A stretch of DNA of 64,000 bases from Acidaminobacter sp. JC074 (GTDB lineage Bacteria; Bacillota; Clostridia; Peptostreptococcales; Acidaminobacteraceae). The notes under the pieces were generated by a model that worked only from the letters and a program-made list of their open reading frames with translations, was not told where the DNA came from and did not search any database. The stretch spans positions 62,001-126,000 of the forward strand of contig NZ_VANV01000015.1 in NCBI RefSeq assembly GCF_022496765.1, in the 5' to 3' direction. Made by a program: the position numbers and the translations under genes. Positions 25,905 to 39,948 of this stretch are shown piece after piece (position 1 is the stretch's first letter; every line of letters starts with the position of its first letter).

Positions 25905-26050
25905 TTGGAGTCCTCCTATCTCATAAAACGTGTATACAACATACAATTATATACTATTTTTCGATGTGATTCAAGGTAACTTCCAATCTTTAGAAAGTTT
26001 GATATTTCAACTAGTTCACAGGATACATTATGTGATGAGTTATATTACAT

Positions 26051-27007
26051 TTATGGTTTAAGAAAATGAACAAAGGCACCACTTATCTCATAGGTTGTTA
26101 CACCAGATATTAGTGTCTGATATGCTTCTGAAGAAACTCGATTCCTTAAGACATCAGGTAAATCATTATAGCTGATTCCTGTAGAAATCATTAAATGAGC
26201 GTTTTCATGTATAAACTTTTCAGGATTCTCTTGTAAATGATTATAAATACCGAAAAAAGAAAGATTAACATTAGGGTAATACTTGTCTAAAACTAAATCA
26301 AAGTTGTCTCGATTATCAAAAGCATAATATACCTCATCATCCGAATTTAATCGTAATTCACGCCCCATATTAAGCATATCTCTTTCATTTGTCTCAGCTT
26401 TGTCAGCCAGTCTTTTGATTTCAGATGTTATGTGACTGCCATATGCATCATAGATTTCAAACACTTTCAATGAAAAATTTCCGTAGTAATGATAAACATC
26501 ATTTGTCTTAGAATCAAAGTTATCTGATTTTACAAACTGATCAAAATACTTATGATCAGTAATAAGCCATTGTTCTGAAATCTTTTGAAGCGTTTCATAG
26601 AAATCATAATCGGCAGTTTTATGAAAAACTATAAAATTTCCCATCACAGGTTGCCTATTAAAGTTCATACCACCTGCTATATCAACATTGACCCAGCGAT
26701 TACCTAAGTAAACATAAGACATGACATGATTACTTCCAAAGTCATCTAAGCCTCTTAACCAAGCATTTCTAACGCTTTTATTTGAAAAATTGTCAGCCTG
26801 ATCCACCCTTAGTTGGTACAATGATTGGTGTTTACTTCCCTCTTCATCGTGAAGTTTACCTGTATCAATGGTTGTTGCAATCGGCATCACCTTTGCTGGA
26901 ATACCCAGCGCTTGAAAAACTGAAGCATAGAACTCTGAAGTACCAGAACACGAACCATGAGCCCGTTGATAAAACATTTCTTTACTAGAGCTTGTTAAAT
27001 CAAGCAA
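26051..27007 (-). CDS. Transglutaminase-like domain, 3' half of a stop-interrupted gene
   Basis: These 318 residues form a transglutaminase-like fold. RAHGSCSGTSEFYASV carries Cys20, and HVMSYVYLGNRWVNVDIAGG carries His94 and Asp109, so the Cys-His-Asp triad is complete. The frame is the direct in-phase continuation of the upstream SLH gene: after TAA at 27026-27028, seven more codons join the two without a shift. No ribosome site of its own is seen, and the only nearby start is TTG. Either translation restarts here poorly, the stop is read through, or the gene is broken. The family can be a protease, a cross-linker or an inactive binding domain; the complete triad favours activity in the intact form. 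Confidence 0.7.
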   Translation of the reverse strand: MLDLTSSSKEMFYQRAHGSCSGTSEFYASVFQALGIPAKVMPIATTIDTGKLHDEEGSKHQSLYQLRVDQADNFSNKSVRNAWLRGLDDFGSNHVMSYVYLGNRWVNVDIAGGMNFNRQPVMGNFIVFHKTADYDFYETLQKISEQWLITDHKYFDQFVKSDNFDSKTNDVYHYYGNFSLKVFEIYDAYGSHITSEIKRLADKAETNERDMLNMGRELRLNSDDEVYYAFDNRDNFDLVLDKYYPNVNLSFFGIYNHLQENPEKFIHENAHLMISTGISYNDLPDVLRNRVSSEAYQTLISGVTTYEISGAFVHFLKP

Positions 27008-27025
27008 ATCCTGTTTGGTCCATTT

Positions 27026-28405
27026 TTAGCCAGTATATGCCTCAAAGTCCTTTGTTGTTATATCCAAGGTTGCCTCGATTTCCTGAGTAACTTTTGGTCT
27101 TTTATCTAATATTAAGGGATTGATTACGGCTTTCCCATCTACAAATGAAGTGTACCAGTCATACATATGATAACCTGTTTCCGTTATATCACTAAACTCA
27201 GAAATATAACCTTCATCCCCTTTGTAATCTTCCATTTCAAAAAAATAAAGAATACTAAAAATCAAGTCCTGATCAGACATTGTATCAGGATCGATACTAT
27301 TTTCCTTTAACAAGGCAATCAGATCGTCTCTATACTTCTCATCCCAGTCATTTGTTAAACCAGGTTGTATACCATTCATAATCTCTTCATTATCTTCTTT
27401 ATAGTTCTTATTAGCCACAAGTGTTTGATCTAGCTTATGATAAGGATAAATAATCAGTTCTATATCAGCATAATCTTTTGTTTCTTCTAGAAGTTTCATA
27501 TCCTGCTCTATATGGCTCTCAATAAAGTCTAAATCATAAGGTGCCAGTAATCGAACTTGTAATTTTATCACATAAGTGTATTCAGTTCTCTCTAACCAGT
27601 CTCCATCTAACAAGCCATCTCCATCAGTATCGGCTAAAACGGGATCAGTAAAATTTCTATAAATTTCATAATAATCACTTATACCATCTTTGTCATAATC
27701 ATAGGTTTCACTTAACCTATTCACTTCCAGGATAACTTCATCACAAGCATTGTAATATCTAATTATCTCATTTAAAGGATACTTTTCAGATTCAATAAGC
27801 TTTCTAATTGCAAGTCTTTTAGCCATAGGAACTGCATTAATCATCTTATCAAACACTACATAAGCCATTTCTTTTGTTGCAGTCCCCTTAGGAGAAAACT
27901 TATTCTCTCCCATACCACTTAACAAACCTTCACCACTACAAATACTAACACCTTTTTTAGCCCATGATGATATTGCTGCCTCATCAACATAAGAATGGCC
28001 ACCTTCACCTAATTCAATTTGACACAATTCTAAAGTATTGACTAGAAGAACTGCCATTTGTTCTCTGGTTATCGAAGCTGATGGATCAAACTTGCCATCT
28101 CCTACACCTGATGAAATTCCTACTGTAGCGGCTTTTACAGCCATGATATCATTTGTATCTAAAAATACTATTGAAGCATCCACTTTTATTTCACCCTTAT
28201 ATAACTCATAGAAATGCACCATTAAAGAGGCAAACTCCAATCTTGTAATATAGTCCTGATAAGAAGAAAAGATTGATTCATCAACAACCTCAAAATTCTT
28301 TAGCTCCTCTATGGCTTCTTCAGCCCATGAGCTAGGTTCTTCCGCATAAACATTCAAACTCAGACTTAACATACCAGCTATAATTAATAAGATAATCCTT
28401 TTCAT
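27026..28405 (-). CDS. Secreted SLH-domain protein, 5' half of a stop-interrupted gene
   Basis: A signal peptide (MKRIILLIIAGMLSLS, cleavage near VYA) leads to three S-layer homology repeats over about residues 27-190, one including KFDPSASITREQMAVLLVN. Two calcium-binding thrombospondin type 3 units follow, DYDKDGISDYYE and DTDGDGLLDGD, near 250-285. A domain of about 170 residues that I do not recognise comes next. Such repeats bind secondary wall polymers and hold the protein on the surface. The ATG follows GGAGGTGG. It ends at TAA just before a transglutaminase-like domain in the same frame, so the ancestral protein was about 785 residues. It has diverged in orientation from the HTH gene. 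Confidence 0.82.
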   Translation of the reverse strand: MKRIILLIIAGMLSLSLNVYAEEPSSWAEEAIEELKNFEVVDESIFSSYQDYITRLEFASLMVHFYELYKGEIKVDASIVFLDTNDIMAVKAATVGISSGVGDGKFDPSASITREQMAVLLVNTLELCQIELGEGGHSYVDEAAISSWAKKGVSICSGEGLLSGMGENKFSPKGTATKEMAYVVFDKMINAVPMAKRLAIRKLIESEKYPLNEIIRYYNACDEVILEVNRLSETYDYDKDGISDYYEIYRNFTDPVLADTDGDGLLDGDWLERTEYTYVIKLQVRLLAPYDLDFIESHIEQDMKLLEETKDYADIELIIYPYHKLDQTLVANKNYKEDNEEIMNGIQPGLTNDWDEKYRDDLIALLKENSIDPDTMSDQDLIFSILYFFEMEDYKGDEGYISEFSDITETGYHMYDWYTSFVDGKAVINPLILDKRPKVTQEIEATLDITTKDFEAYTG

Positions 28406-28517
28406 TTCCACCTCCAATTATTTCTTACCTTATTTTAACTTTTTTAACCCAAAAATCTATAGTGCACCTTGCACGATAGTCTCTTGTAAAATATAATTCT
28501 TATTAGGGGGGGAGCAC

Positions 28518-28946
28518 ATGAAATCAACTAAACGCTTAGAAGAAATTTTAACTACGACAGATAACTTAAATACGTTCCTTGAGTCTAATAAGATTAACTT
28601 TATCGACAGTAATTTCGTAGATTTAATGAAAGTACATATAGACAATCAGACATTTTCCAAATATCAGATTCTAAATGATGCTCATATCGACTTAAATTAC
28701 GGTTATCAAATTCTCAACGGAAGAAGAAAGCCTCACAGAAATAAAGTCATACAACTTGGACTTGCCATGCTCTTACCACTTAAAGAAACACAAGAGTTAC
28801 TTTCATCATCTTCTAACAGCAGACTTTACATAAGAGATCGAAGAGACGCGATTATCATGTATGCCATAGATCAACAGCTTGGTGTCATGGAAACTGAAAA
28901 CTTACTAAACGATCAAAATGAAAAAACACTCATCGAAAACGATTAA
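28518..28946 (+). CDS. Small HTH-like protein paired with Ser/Thr kinase
   Basis: A 142-residue soluble protein. Its middle (IDLNYGYQILNGRRKPHRNK and LGLAMLLPLKETQELL) resembles the Cro/XRE type of helix-turn-helix: a recognition helix with YQIL-NGRRKP, then a helix with LPLKETQ. I recall such proteins beside membrane Ser/Thr kinases in Clostridia. The start ATG has an unusually G-rich site, seven G followed by AG. The gene converges on the kinase gene and their last four bases overlap. Whether it binds DNA or is a kinase substrate is not known. Confidence 0.65.
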   Translation: MKSTKRLEEILTTTDNLNTFLESNKINFIDSNFVDLMKVHIDNQTFSKYQILNDAHIDLNYGYQILNGRRKPHRNKVIQLGLAMLLPLKETQELLSSSSNSRLYIRDRRDAIIMYAIDQQLGVMETENLLNDQNEKTLIEND

Positions 28947-28964
28947 AACTCGTTAACGATGAGT
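28928..28964. terminator. Bidirectional terminator inside two convergent coding ends
   Basis: The arms ACTCATCG and CGATGAGT have an A-run before and a T-run after. They cover the last codons of both the HTH gene and the kinase gene, which overlap by four bases. Confidence 0.75.
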
Positions 28965-30181
28965 ATTTTTATACCCTTTCCAGATTCGAATTGATAAGAA
29001 AATGATAAAAAATCATCAGGTTTAAGATTATTATATGCATTTTCATCAATTAACTCTTTAAAAGCTGATGGCAAATCATAATAAGGATTTTTACTAGAGT
29101 ATATGTAAACATCACATGTTCTTTCTAGCCATTTCATATCATCCGCATCAGAAGGACCCATTTTATTGATATGTCTATCACCAAAAAGTTCTTTTATCTT
29201 ATCATATATTGGATCCTCTTTAGCACCTATAGCATATATCCATTCATAATCATAAATAATCATATCCTTATAAATAACATGATTGGAAGGTTCATATTCA
29301 ACTTCTTCTATAAGAGAATCCACAACTTCGGCAGACTGATCATTTATAAACGTGCCCAAAAGTAACGTAGCTAAAACGATACATGTTCCTGTTAAAAAAA
29401 ATAGTCGCCTCGTGTTACCACGCCTGTGTTTAGTCAGAGCTTTCATCATCTTTTCAATACTTTGATATCTGTCTTTTGGATTAAAAGCAAGCGCCTTATT
29501 CACCATCTTTTCAAAGTTTTTTGAAACATTAGAGGTACTTAGTGGCTCTTTATCCGGTGTTTTACCAGTTATCAAGTAATACATGGTAGCACCAATATTA
29601 TAGATGTCTGTTCTTTCATCTGTTTGCTTAAAACCATACTGTTCTGGTGCTGCAAAACCGCTCGTTCCAATCAATACAGTATCTGTAGAATTCTCTTCCT
29701 TAAACAATCTTATACTTAAGACATCGATTAAGATAACTTGGCCAGACTTTGTATAAATAAAATTAGATGGTTTAATATCTCTTATTATAATGGAATGCTT
29801 ATGAAGATGATCTACAATCTCAAGCATCCTTTCTAGAATCATAAGTAAATCCGACTCGATCATAGGCCTTGACGACAGGTCATCAAGTGTTATCCCTTCT
29901 AGATAGGGTTTAATGATGTAGATATCCTCTCCATCTATGATGTAATCCTCAATTGTGACGATATTAGGATGGCTGATGCCTGTAATTTCTTTAATTATTT
30001 CCTCGGAAAAATAATCTCTAAAGCCTTTTACGTGTTTTAGAATATATTTTTTCTTTGATTCAACCAAGTAAACACTTGAACCCAAAGATTGAGATAGAGT
30101 CTTGACATGTTCTACTTCATTTAAAATGGTCTTACTGAATAAGTCACTAGATAGTTTATCGTATATACTGTTCTCAAACAT
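28943..30181 (-). CDS. Membrane Ser/Thr protein kinase with altered DFG motif
   Basis: The 412-residue protein has a Hanks-type kinase domain (about 25-250), a membrane helix at 260-278 and an extracytoplasmic tail of about 130 residues without PASTA repeats. Lys49 (YILKHVK) and the catalytic loop IIRDIKPSN (Asp135, Lys137, Asn140) are present, as is APE at 178-180. The DFG motif reads DVLS: the metal-binding Asp153 stays while Phe and Gly are lost, and HRD is IRD. Activity is possible but the activation loop is unusual. AGGAG precedes the ATG. It converges on the HTH gene and is separated from the H-NOX receptor upstream by a terminator. Confidence 0.85.
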   Translation of the reverse strand: MFENSIYDKLSSDLFSKTILNEVEHVKTLSQSLGSSVYLVESKKKYILKHVKGFRDYFSEEIIKEITGISHPNIVTIEDYIIDGEDIYIIKPYLEGITLDDLSSRPMIESDLLMILERMLEIVDHLHKHSIIIRDIKPSNFIYTKSGQVILIDVLSIRLFKEENSTDTVLIGTSGFAAPEQYGFKQTDERTDIYNIGATMYYLITGKTPDKEPLSTSNVSKNFEKMVNKALAFNPKDRYQSIEKMMKALTKHRRGNTRRLFFLTGTCIVLATLLLGTFINDQSAEVVDSLIEEVEYEPSNHVIYKDMIIYDYEWIYAIGAKEDPIYDKIKELFGDRHINKMGPSDADDMKWLERTCDVYIYSSKNPYYDLPSAFKELIDENAYNNLKPDDFLSFSYQFESGKGIKILIVNEF

Positions 30182-30190
30182 AATGCTCCT

Positions 30191-30217
30191 AAAGAATAAG
30201 AAACCCGAAGGTTTCTT
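30191..30217 (-). terminator. Terminator after the H-NOX chemoreceptor gene
   Basis: On the minus strand AAGAAACC, TTCG and GGTTTCTT form a stable tetraloop hairpin followed by ATTCTTT, just before the kinase ribosome site. Confidence 0.8.
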
Positions 30218-30220
30218 AAA

Positions 30221-32029
30221 TTATATCTTATATGTGCTAAGCTCTTTACTGAACTCAGTTGTTAACTCTTTAAAGTCTGAAATGTTTGTACCAAGTTCTT
30301 TGATTTGATCAGTATAGATACTTACATTAGCAGAAACTTGCTCAGCAGAAGCAGAGTTTTCTTCTGCAATGGCTGCAAGAGATTCAATGTTTGTAAAGAC
30401 ACTTGTAATCTTATCTGTTTCACTCATGAGCTTGGCAGATGTCTTAACCATAACATCAGCAACTTCTTTAATCGTCGCCTTAGCTTCAGATGACTCATCT
30501 ACAGCTTTAGATAACTGCTCATTTTCACCTGCAAGTACGTTGTACTGCGTATCTACATCACTTACTAGATCTTCAATCTCACCTACAAACTTTGATAAAG
30601 AATCATTGATTTGCTCTACAGCATGACCTGTTTCTTCTGAAAGCTTTCTTACCTCTTCAGCAACAACTGCAAAACCTCTACCAGCTTCACCTGCTCTTGC
30701 CGCTTCAATAGAAGCATTTAAGGCTAGTAAGTTTGTCTGTTCAGATATACTTGATACCATAGATACAATTTCAGTAATATTTCTTGCACTCGATTGTAGA
30801 CTCATACCATTTTCTTTAACAACCTCAAACTTCTGAAGAACTAGGTTGATTTCGTCCGCTGTCTTTTCCACATGTGAGAAAGAGACATCTATTTTTTCTA
30901 CCGATGCTTCAAGTAGATCTTTATTTTTATTTTCTTCATCAGCAATCACTTTAACTTCTTCAATGTTTTCACTAAGTGTGTTAATAGAAGCTTCTGTTTC
31001 ATGCGCTTGGTTTGTTGCAGCTTCTGCAAGTTGCTCAACAACATCAGAAATCTCATCTGACGTTACAGACATGTTTTCAGCAATGCCACCTAAACCATCA
31101 GAGAAAGTATTCATTTCATCTGACATATTGTTAAAGCCAACAAAGTTTCTTCCGTTAGATTCTTTATACTTGTTGATCTTATCAAACATCAACTCATAAA
31201 CATCACCAGACTTAACAACCGTCTTATGACTATAATCATGCTTTAATAACTGGTCTAATTCGTCGAATAAATAAGTTATAGGACGATGAATCAGCTTAGA
31301 CAGTATAAAGGTCGTCACCGCACTAACACCCGCTGTAAGAAGTACTGTGGTCATATCAATAGCATCCACAAATAAACTTACAGGAATCATTGGAATAAGA
31401 GTTAATACAGCTGAGAATAAAGCCACCTTCATACTCGTTGATTTAATAAAACCAAGTGTCAGTAATCTATTTAACTTATAATTTCTAATGATTTTTGTTT
31501 CATATTCAAATGTCAACTCAAGCTCTAAAGTATCAGCAGTTCTCGTGAGTTCTTTGACTTGAATTTTTTCATTAAAGTGCTTTTGTACACCTTCTAATAA
31601 GCCTAAGAAGTATGGGAACATACCACGTTTAGACCTATATGTAAATCTTGCTTTATTGCCTGTTAAAGGCTCCATATCAAGTCCCGGAGGATTTGCCCCT
31701 GTAAATCTTTTTCTTACAATCTGATGGACATCATTCATTGAACTTAAAAAATGAAATGCATGTTCATGTCTAAAGAATGCTGGATAATCTGCACTGAATG
31801 TCAAAATATTATCCATACCAATCTTATTCCAAACTGTATCATAAGAATCACCTGTTAAAGAAGAGATCTTTTTAACAAAATCAAATACCTTGTTATCATC
31901 TACATCTACTAGTGGTGAAAATGTGCCATTCCCAGTAAAACCAGCCTTCATTAAAGCTTCGTCTACTTTTGAATCATCATAAACTTTTCTACATGTTTTT
32001 ACCCAAGTTGAAACTACTGTACCTTTCAC
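30221..32029 (-). CDS. H-NOX haem-sensor methyl-accepting chemotaxis protein
   Basis: The 602-residue receptor carries an N-terminal H-NOX haem domain (1-185), two membrane helices (about 195-245) and an MCP signalling domain with the hairpin motif [17 protein letters not shown]. With the GTG start that follows AAGGAG, numbering matches the oxygen-binding Caldanaerobacter H-NOX exactly. It has proximal His102, the haem-carboxylate motif Tyr131-x-Ser133-x-Arg135, Pro115, and the distal set Trp9, Asn74 and Tyr140, which in that protein holds bound oxygen. So it should bind oxygen as well as NO and steer swimming. An in-frame TTG 11 codons upstream is disfavoured because the true H-NOX begins MKGT. 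It is a single-gene unit downstream of the atp operon. Confidence 0.93.
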   Translation of the reverse strand: MKGTVVSTWVKTCRKVYDDSKVDEALMKAGFTGNGTFSPLVDVDDNKVFDFVKKISSLTGDSYDTVWNKIGMDNILTFSADYPAFFRHEHAFHFLSSMNDVHQIVRKRFTGANPPGLDMEPLTGNKARFTYRSKRGMFPYFLGLLEGVQKHFNEKIQVKELTRTADTLELELTFEYETKIIRNYKLNRLLTLGFIKSTSMKVALFSAVLTLIPMIPVSLFVDAIDMTTVLLTAGVSAVTTFILSKLIHRPITYLFDELDQLLKHDYSHKTVVKSGDVYELMFDKINKYKESNGRNFVGFNNMSDEMNTFSDGLGGIAENMSVTSDEISDVVEQLAEAATNQAHETEASINTLSENIEEVKVIADEENKNKDLLEASVEKIDVSFSHVEKTADEINLVLQKFEVVKENGMSLQSSARNITEIVSMVSSISEQTNLLALNASIEAARAGEAGRGFAVVAEEVRKLSEETGHAVEQINDSLSKFVGEIEDLVSDVDTQYNVLAGENEQLSKAVDESSEAKATIKEVADVMVKTSAKLMSETDKITSVFTNIESLAAIAEENSASAEQVSANVSIYTDQIKELGTNISDFKELTTEFSKELSTYKI

Positions 32030-32153
32030 TCTATCACACTCCTTCTGTACAAGGATACCCAATATATGTGCATCTACAACTATTATAGACTATTTTTATA
32101 AAAAAAATAAGTCTTTTATAAAGTATACTTAAAAAGTCTAATTTTATTCGACC

Positions 32154-32182
32154 TAAAAAACAGCCCCTATAAATAGGGACTG
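32154..32182 (-). terminator. Terminator of the atp operon
   Basis: On the minus strand CAGTCCCTA / TAGGGGCTG with a four-base loop is followed by six T. It lies directly after atpC. Confidence 0.88.
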
Positions 32183-32191
32183 CTTAGTTTT

Positions 32192-32611
32192 TTATAAATT
32201 TGAATGATCCATTGACTTACCAGAAAGTCTGATACGGTTCATAGCACGTTCCATAGAAACCTTAGCTCTTAGAATATCTAAGTCATCATAAGGATCCTCA
32301 AGACGCTTAGCAGCTCTATCAGCAGAGTCTTTGGCACGATTAACATCAATTTCATCTGCCCATTCAGCAGAATCAGTAATAACAATCACACGCTCAGAAT
32401 CTATGGTTAAGAACCCACCTGAACAAGCAGCATCTCTAAACTCTCCATCAATTTTTACTCGAATTGCACCAACAGAAACTGGCGCGACAACTGGTTCATG
32501 ATCTTTCAAAATACCGATATCACCTTCAGTTGTTCTGACAATTGCCATTTCAACTTCACCTTCAAAGAAATTCTTATCTGGTGTAACAATCTCTAGTAAA
32601 TAAGTACGCAT
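32192..32611 (-). CDS. atpC: F-type ATP synthase epsilon subunit
   Basis: At 139 residues the protein has the N-terminal beta barrel (TPDKNFFEGEVEMAIVRTTE and GDIGILKDHEPVVAPVSVG). The C-terminal helical hairpin (AKDSADRAAKRLED) can rotate to inhibit the enzyme. It belongs to the central stalk at the membrane side of F1. GGAAGGTGG precedes the ATG. It is the last gene of the atp operon, 17 bases after atpD. Confidence 0.95.
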   Translation of the reverse strand: MRTYLLEIVTPDKNFFEGEVEMAIVRTTEGDIGILKDHEPVVAPVSVGAIRVKIDGEFRDAACSGGFLTIDSERVIVITDSAEWADEIDVNRAKDSADRAAKRLEDPYDDLDILRAKVSMERAMNRIRLSGKSMDHSNL

Positions 32612-32628
32612 AAAGATCCACCTTCCTC

Positions 32629-34017
<1,389 letters not shown>

Positions 34018-34037
34018 TTAAACACATCCTTCCAATA

Positions 34038-34907
34038 TTATTTAAGCGCTTCTGCACCACCAACGATCTCTGTGATCTCTTGAGTGATAGCAGCTTGTCT
34101 TGCCTGGTTGTAAGATAAAGTTAAATCGCCGATTAAATCGTCTGCATTGTTAGATGCATTTTCCATCGCAACACGTCTAGCCGCTTGCTCTGCAGCAGCA
34201 GACTCAATCAAACCACCATATACGGTAGATGATACATACTTAGGAATGATAAAACTTAATACCTCTTCAGGAGAAGGTTCGTAAGTAATAAATTCATACT
34301 CATCTGCTTCTACCTCTTCTTTTTGTACCCCGCGACTCTCTACAGGTAATAATTTAAGCATTTCAGGCTCTTGGCTGATTGTACTGATAAACTTAGAGTA
34401 AACGAATTTAATTTCATCTACCTTTTCTTGTTTATATAGATTCAGTGCTAGTCTACCAATTGCTTGTGCATGAAGGAATTCTGGTTTTTCAGAAATACCT
34501 TCAAATGCTTCATAAACCTCGAAACCGTTATTTCTAAAGAAACTGCCGGCTTTACGACCAATTGTCACGATAACAGCTTTACTTGGGTCATCTATATCCT
34601 TGATAGCTTCCTTAATAGCATTGACGTTGTAACCACCACAAAGGCCTCTGTCACCTGTGATGACAATATAAAGAGTTTTTCTAACCTCTCTTTTAGTTAC
34701 AAAGTCATGCTTTAAGCTTTTCTCGCTCTCAATGATACTTTGTACTGCATCTAAAACAGTTTCAAAGTAAGATTTTGTCAAGTTCATTCTGTCTTTCGCA
34801 CGTTTCAACTTGGCAGTAGATACAAGTTCCATCGCTTTGGTAATTTGTCGGGTGTTGTTAACACTTTTAATTTTACGCTTTATATCGCGTGTTCCCATAC
34901 CTGCCAT
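34038..34907 (-). CDS. atpG: F-type ATP synthase gamma subunit
   Basis: The 289-residue rotating shaft of F1. The two long coiled-coil ends are visible: DIKRKIKSVNNTRQITKAME at the start and MENASNNADDLIGDLTLSYN at the end. They cross in the alpha-beta hexamer. GGAGGTAAAT precedes the ATG. It has no light-regulated insertion. The neighbours are atpA (14 bases away) and atpD. Confidence 0.96.
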   Translation of the reverse strand: MAGMGTRDIKRKIKSVNNTRQITKAMELVSTAKLKRAKDRMNLTKSYFETVLDAVQSIIESEKSLKHDFVTKREVRKTLYIVITGDRGLCGGYNVNAIKEAIKDIDDPSKAVIVTIGRKAGSFFRNNGFEVYEAFEGISEKPEFLHAQAIGRLALNLYKQEKVDEIKFVYSKFISTISQEPEMLKLLPVESRGVQKEEVEADEYEFITYEPSPEEVLSFIIPKYVSSTVYGGLIESAAAEQAARRVAMENASNNADDLIGDLTLSYNQARQAAITQEITEIVGGAEALK

Positions 34908-34921
34908 ATTTACCTCCGTTA

Positions 34922-36988
<2,067 letters not shown>

Positions 36989-37001
<13 letters not shown>

Positions 37002-37555
37002 TTCGTCTCCCCTACTTCATCTAGGAACTTACCAATCAACTGTTTATGTTGATTCTCATCAATGTCTTTTTCAAGAACTTTTGAAGCAGCTAAAAGTGAT
37101 AATGAAACAATATCTTCCTTAAGCTCATTAACCGCTTTTTGCTTTTCTCTTTCGATTTCCTTTTCTGCTCGCTTCTTAATTAATTCTGCCTCTTTCTCAG
37201 CGTCTTTAATTATTTCAGATGCCCTCTGTTCAGCCTTGGTAGAAGCCTCTCTAATCATAACTCTACCTTTTTCTTCGATTTCATCTAACTTGCTGTTATA
37301 ATCAGCAATTAGCTTTTCAGCATCTTCATTTTTATTTTTCGCATCATCCAATTGATCATCAATCATATTTTGACGCTTCTCAATCATGTCCTTAACTGGT
37401 TGGAATAAGAAGTGTCTTAATACTAAGAATATAACAATCGTATTAACAATCTGAAAAACAAGCGTTGCATCTAGGTTAACCAATCCCAATATAGTGCCCG
37501 CTTCATAAGGCTCTGCACCCGTTAAAGCTAATGCACCTATTAAATTAGATACCAT
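36989..37555 (-). CDS. atpF: F-type ATP synthase b subunit
   Basis: The 188-residue stator subunit has one membrane helix (about 30-52, FQIVNTIVIFLVLRHFLF). A long charged coiled coil rich in Lys and Glu runs to the C-terminus. The hydrophilic 25-residue N-terminal lead is longer than usual. A single b gene is present, so a homodimer is expected. AGGAGG lies upstream of the ATG. Confidence 0.94.
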
Positions 37556-37578
37556 CTGTTACGCCTCCTTATGTTATA

Positions 37579-39167
<1,589 letters not shown>

Positions 39168-39172
39168 TTTCC

Positions 39173-39580
39173 TTACACCTCCTTTCCTCTTATGATATTT
39201 TTGTAAAACTGTTTATCGTTAAAAAGATTTGTTATCATGATTGACATTTTGATTAACAACATCCCTAACACGGTACCGATTATATGAATATGCGGTGTCA
39301 CCACTGCTACATATAAAACAATACCATTCATGACAAATCTCATGAAATACTTCCGGACTGTATAGGCCTGAGCTTTTCCGGGGTTCTTAAGAACTGCCCG
39401 CTGAAGGGTCATACTCAAATCTATAAATCCTAGCATCCCAATCGATGCGCCAAATACTAAACCAATAATTAGACTGAATGCATCCTGGTTAAAGAATGCG
39501 ATAAAGATGAGTGACGCTAAAATTGTCAGAATAATTACCCACTTCATTATGCCATACGTTAATGTTTTAATTGATTCCAT
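39173..39580 (-). CDS. atpI: ATP synthase I-like membrane protein
   Basis: A 135-residue protein with four membrane helices in the position of atpI, which helps to assemble the c ring in the known family. Sequence motifs are weak, as usual; hydrophobic runs near 12-30, 35-55, 82-97 and 98-115 support the call. It lies two bases after a shorter AtpZ-type gene and five before atpB. Confidence 0.8.
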   Translation of the reverse strand: MESIKTLTYGIMKWVIILTILASLIFIAFFNQDAFSLIIGLVFGASIGMLGFIDLSMTLQRAVLKNPGKAQAYTVRKYFMRFVMNGIVLYVAVVTPHIHIIGTVLGMLLIKMSIMITNLFNDKQFYKNIIRGKEV

Positions 39581-39582
39581 GT

Positions 39583-39837
39583 TTACTCCCTCGAATTCGG
39601 TTTGTAGTCTTCCTGACGTTCCTTTTCATTGTCTTTAGCAGCTTTCATAACAAACTTATACAAGTTTAAAAAAGCACTAGATACCCCTAAGAAAATACCA
39701 ACCATTAGAATCCATGGTGATGAACCTAATTTTTCATCAGCCCAGTTTCCAAAATAAACCCCTAATAGAATCGGTGTTAACATAATAAATGCGACTTGTG
39801 ATATGTAGGTCAAATTCTTAATCGCTTTAAAGTCCAT
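39583..39837 (-). CDS. atpZ: AtpZ/AtpI-type ATP synthase accessory protein
   Basis: An 84-residue protein with two membrane helices. YISQVAFIMLTPILLGVYFG and the GSSPWILMVGIFLGV turn match the small AtpZ/F0F1-ATPase chaperone family. It may form a complex with AtpI in sodium-type synthases, where both are found. It is the first gene of the atp operon. The charged C-terminus (KDNEKERQEDYK) is cytoplasmic. Confidence 0.85.
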   Translation of the reverse strand: MDFKAIKNLTYISQVAFIMLTPILLGVYFGNWADEKLGSSPWILMVGIFLGVSSAFLNLYKFVMKAAKDNEKERQEDYKPNSRE

Positions 39838-39919
39838 CTTTACTCCCGTCTATACCCCATAACATGGTTTCATATCCATGTTTTGTTAGGGACCAAATCG
39901 TCCCATCAAAAAAGTGTAC

Positions 39920-39943
39920 AATTAAAGGGGTACTTCTACCCCT
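39920..39943 (-). terminator. Terminator after the CoA-transferase operon
   Basis: On the minus strand AGGGGTA / TACCCCT with a four-base loop is followed by a weak TTAATTG tail. It separates the CoA-transferase genes from the atp operon. Confidence 0.65.
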
Positions 39944-39948
39944 ATTTA

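Noticed and set aside
26051-28405. Stop codon recoding as selenocysteine or pyrrolysine
   Set aside because: The interrupting codon is TAA. Selenocysteine uses TGA and pyrrolysine TAG, and TAA ends many neighbouring genes.
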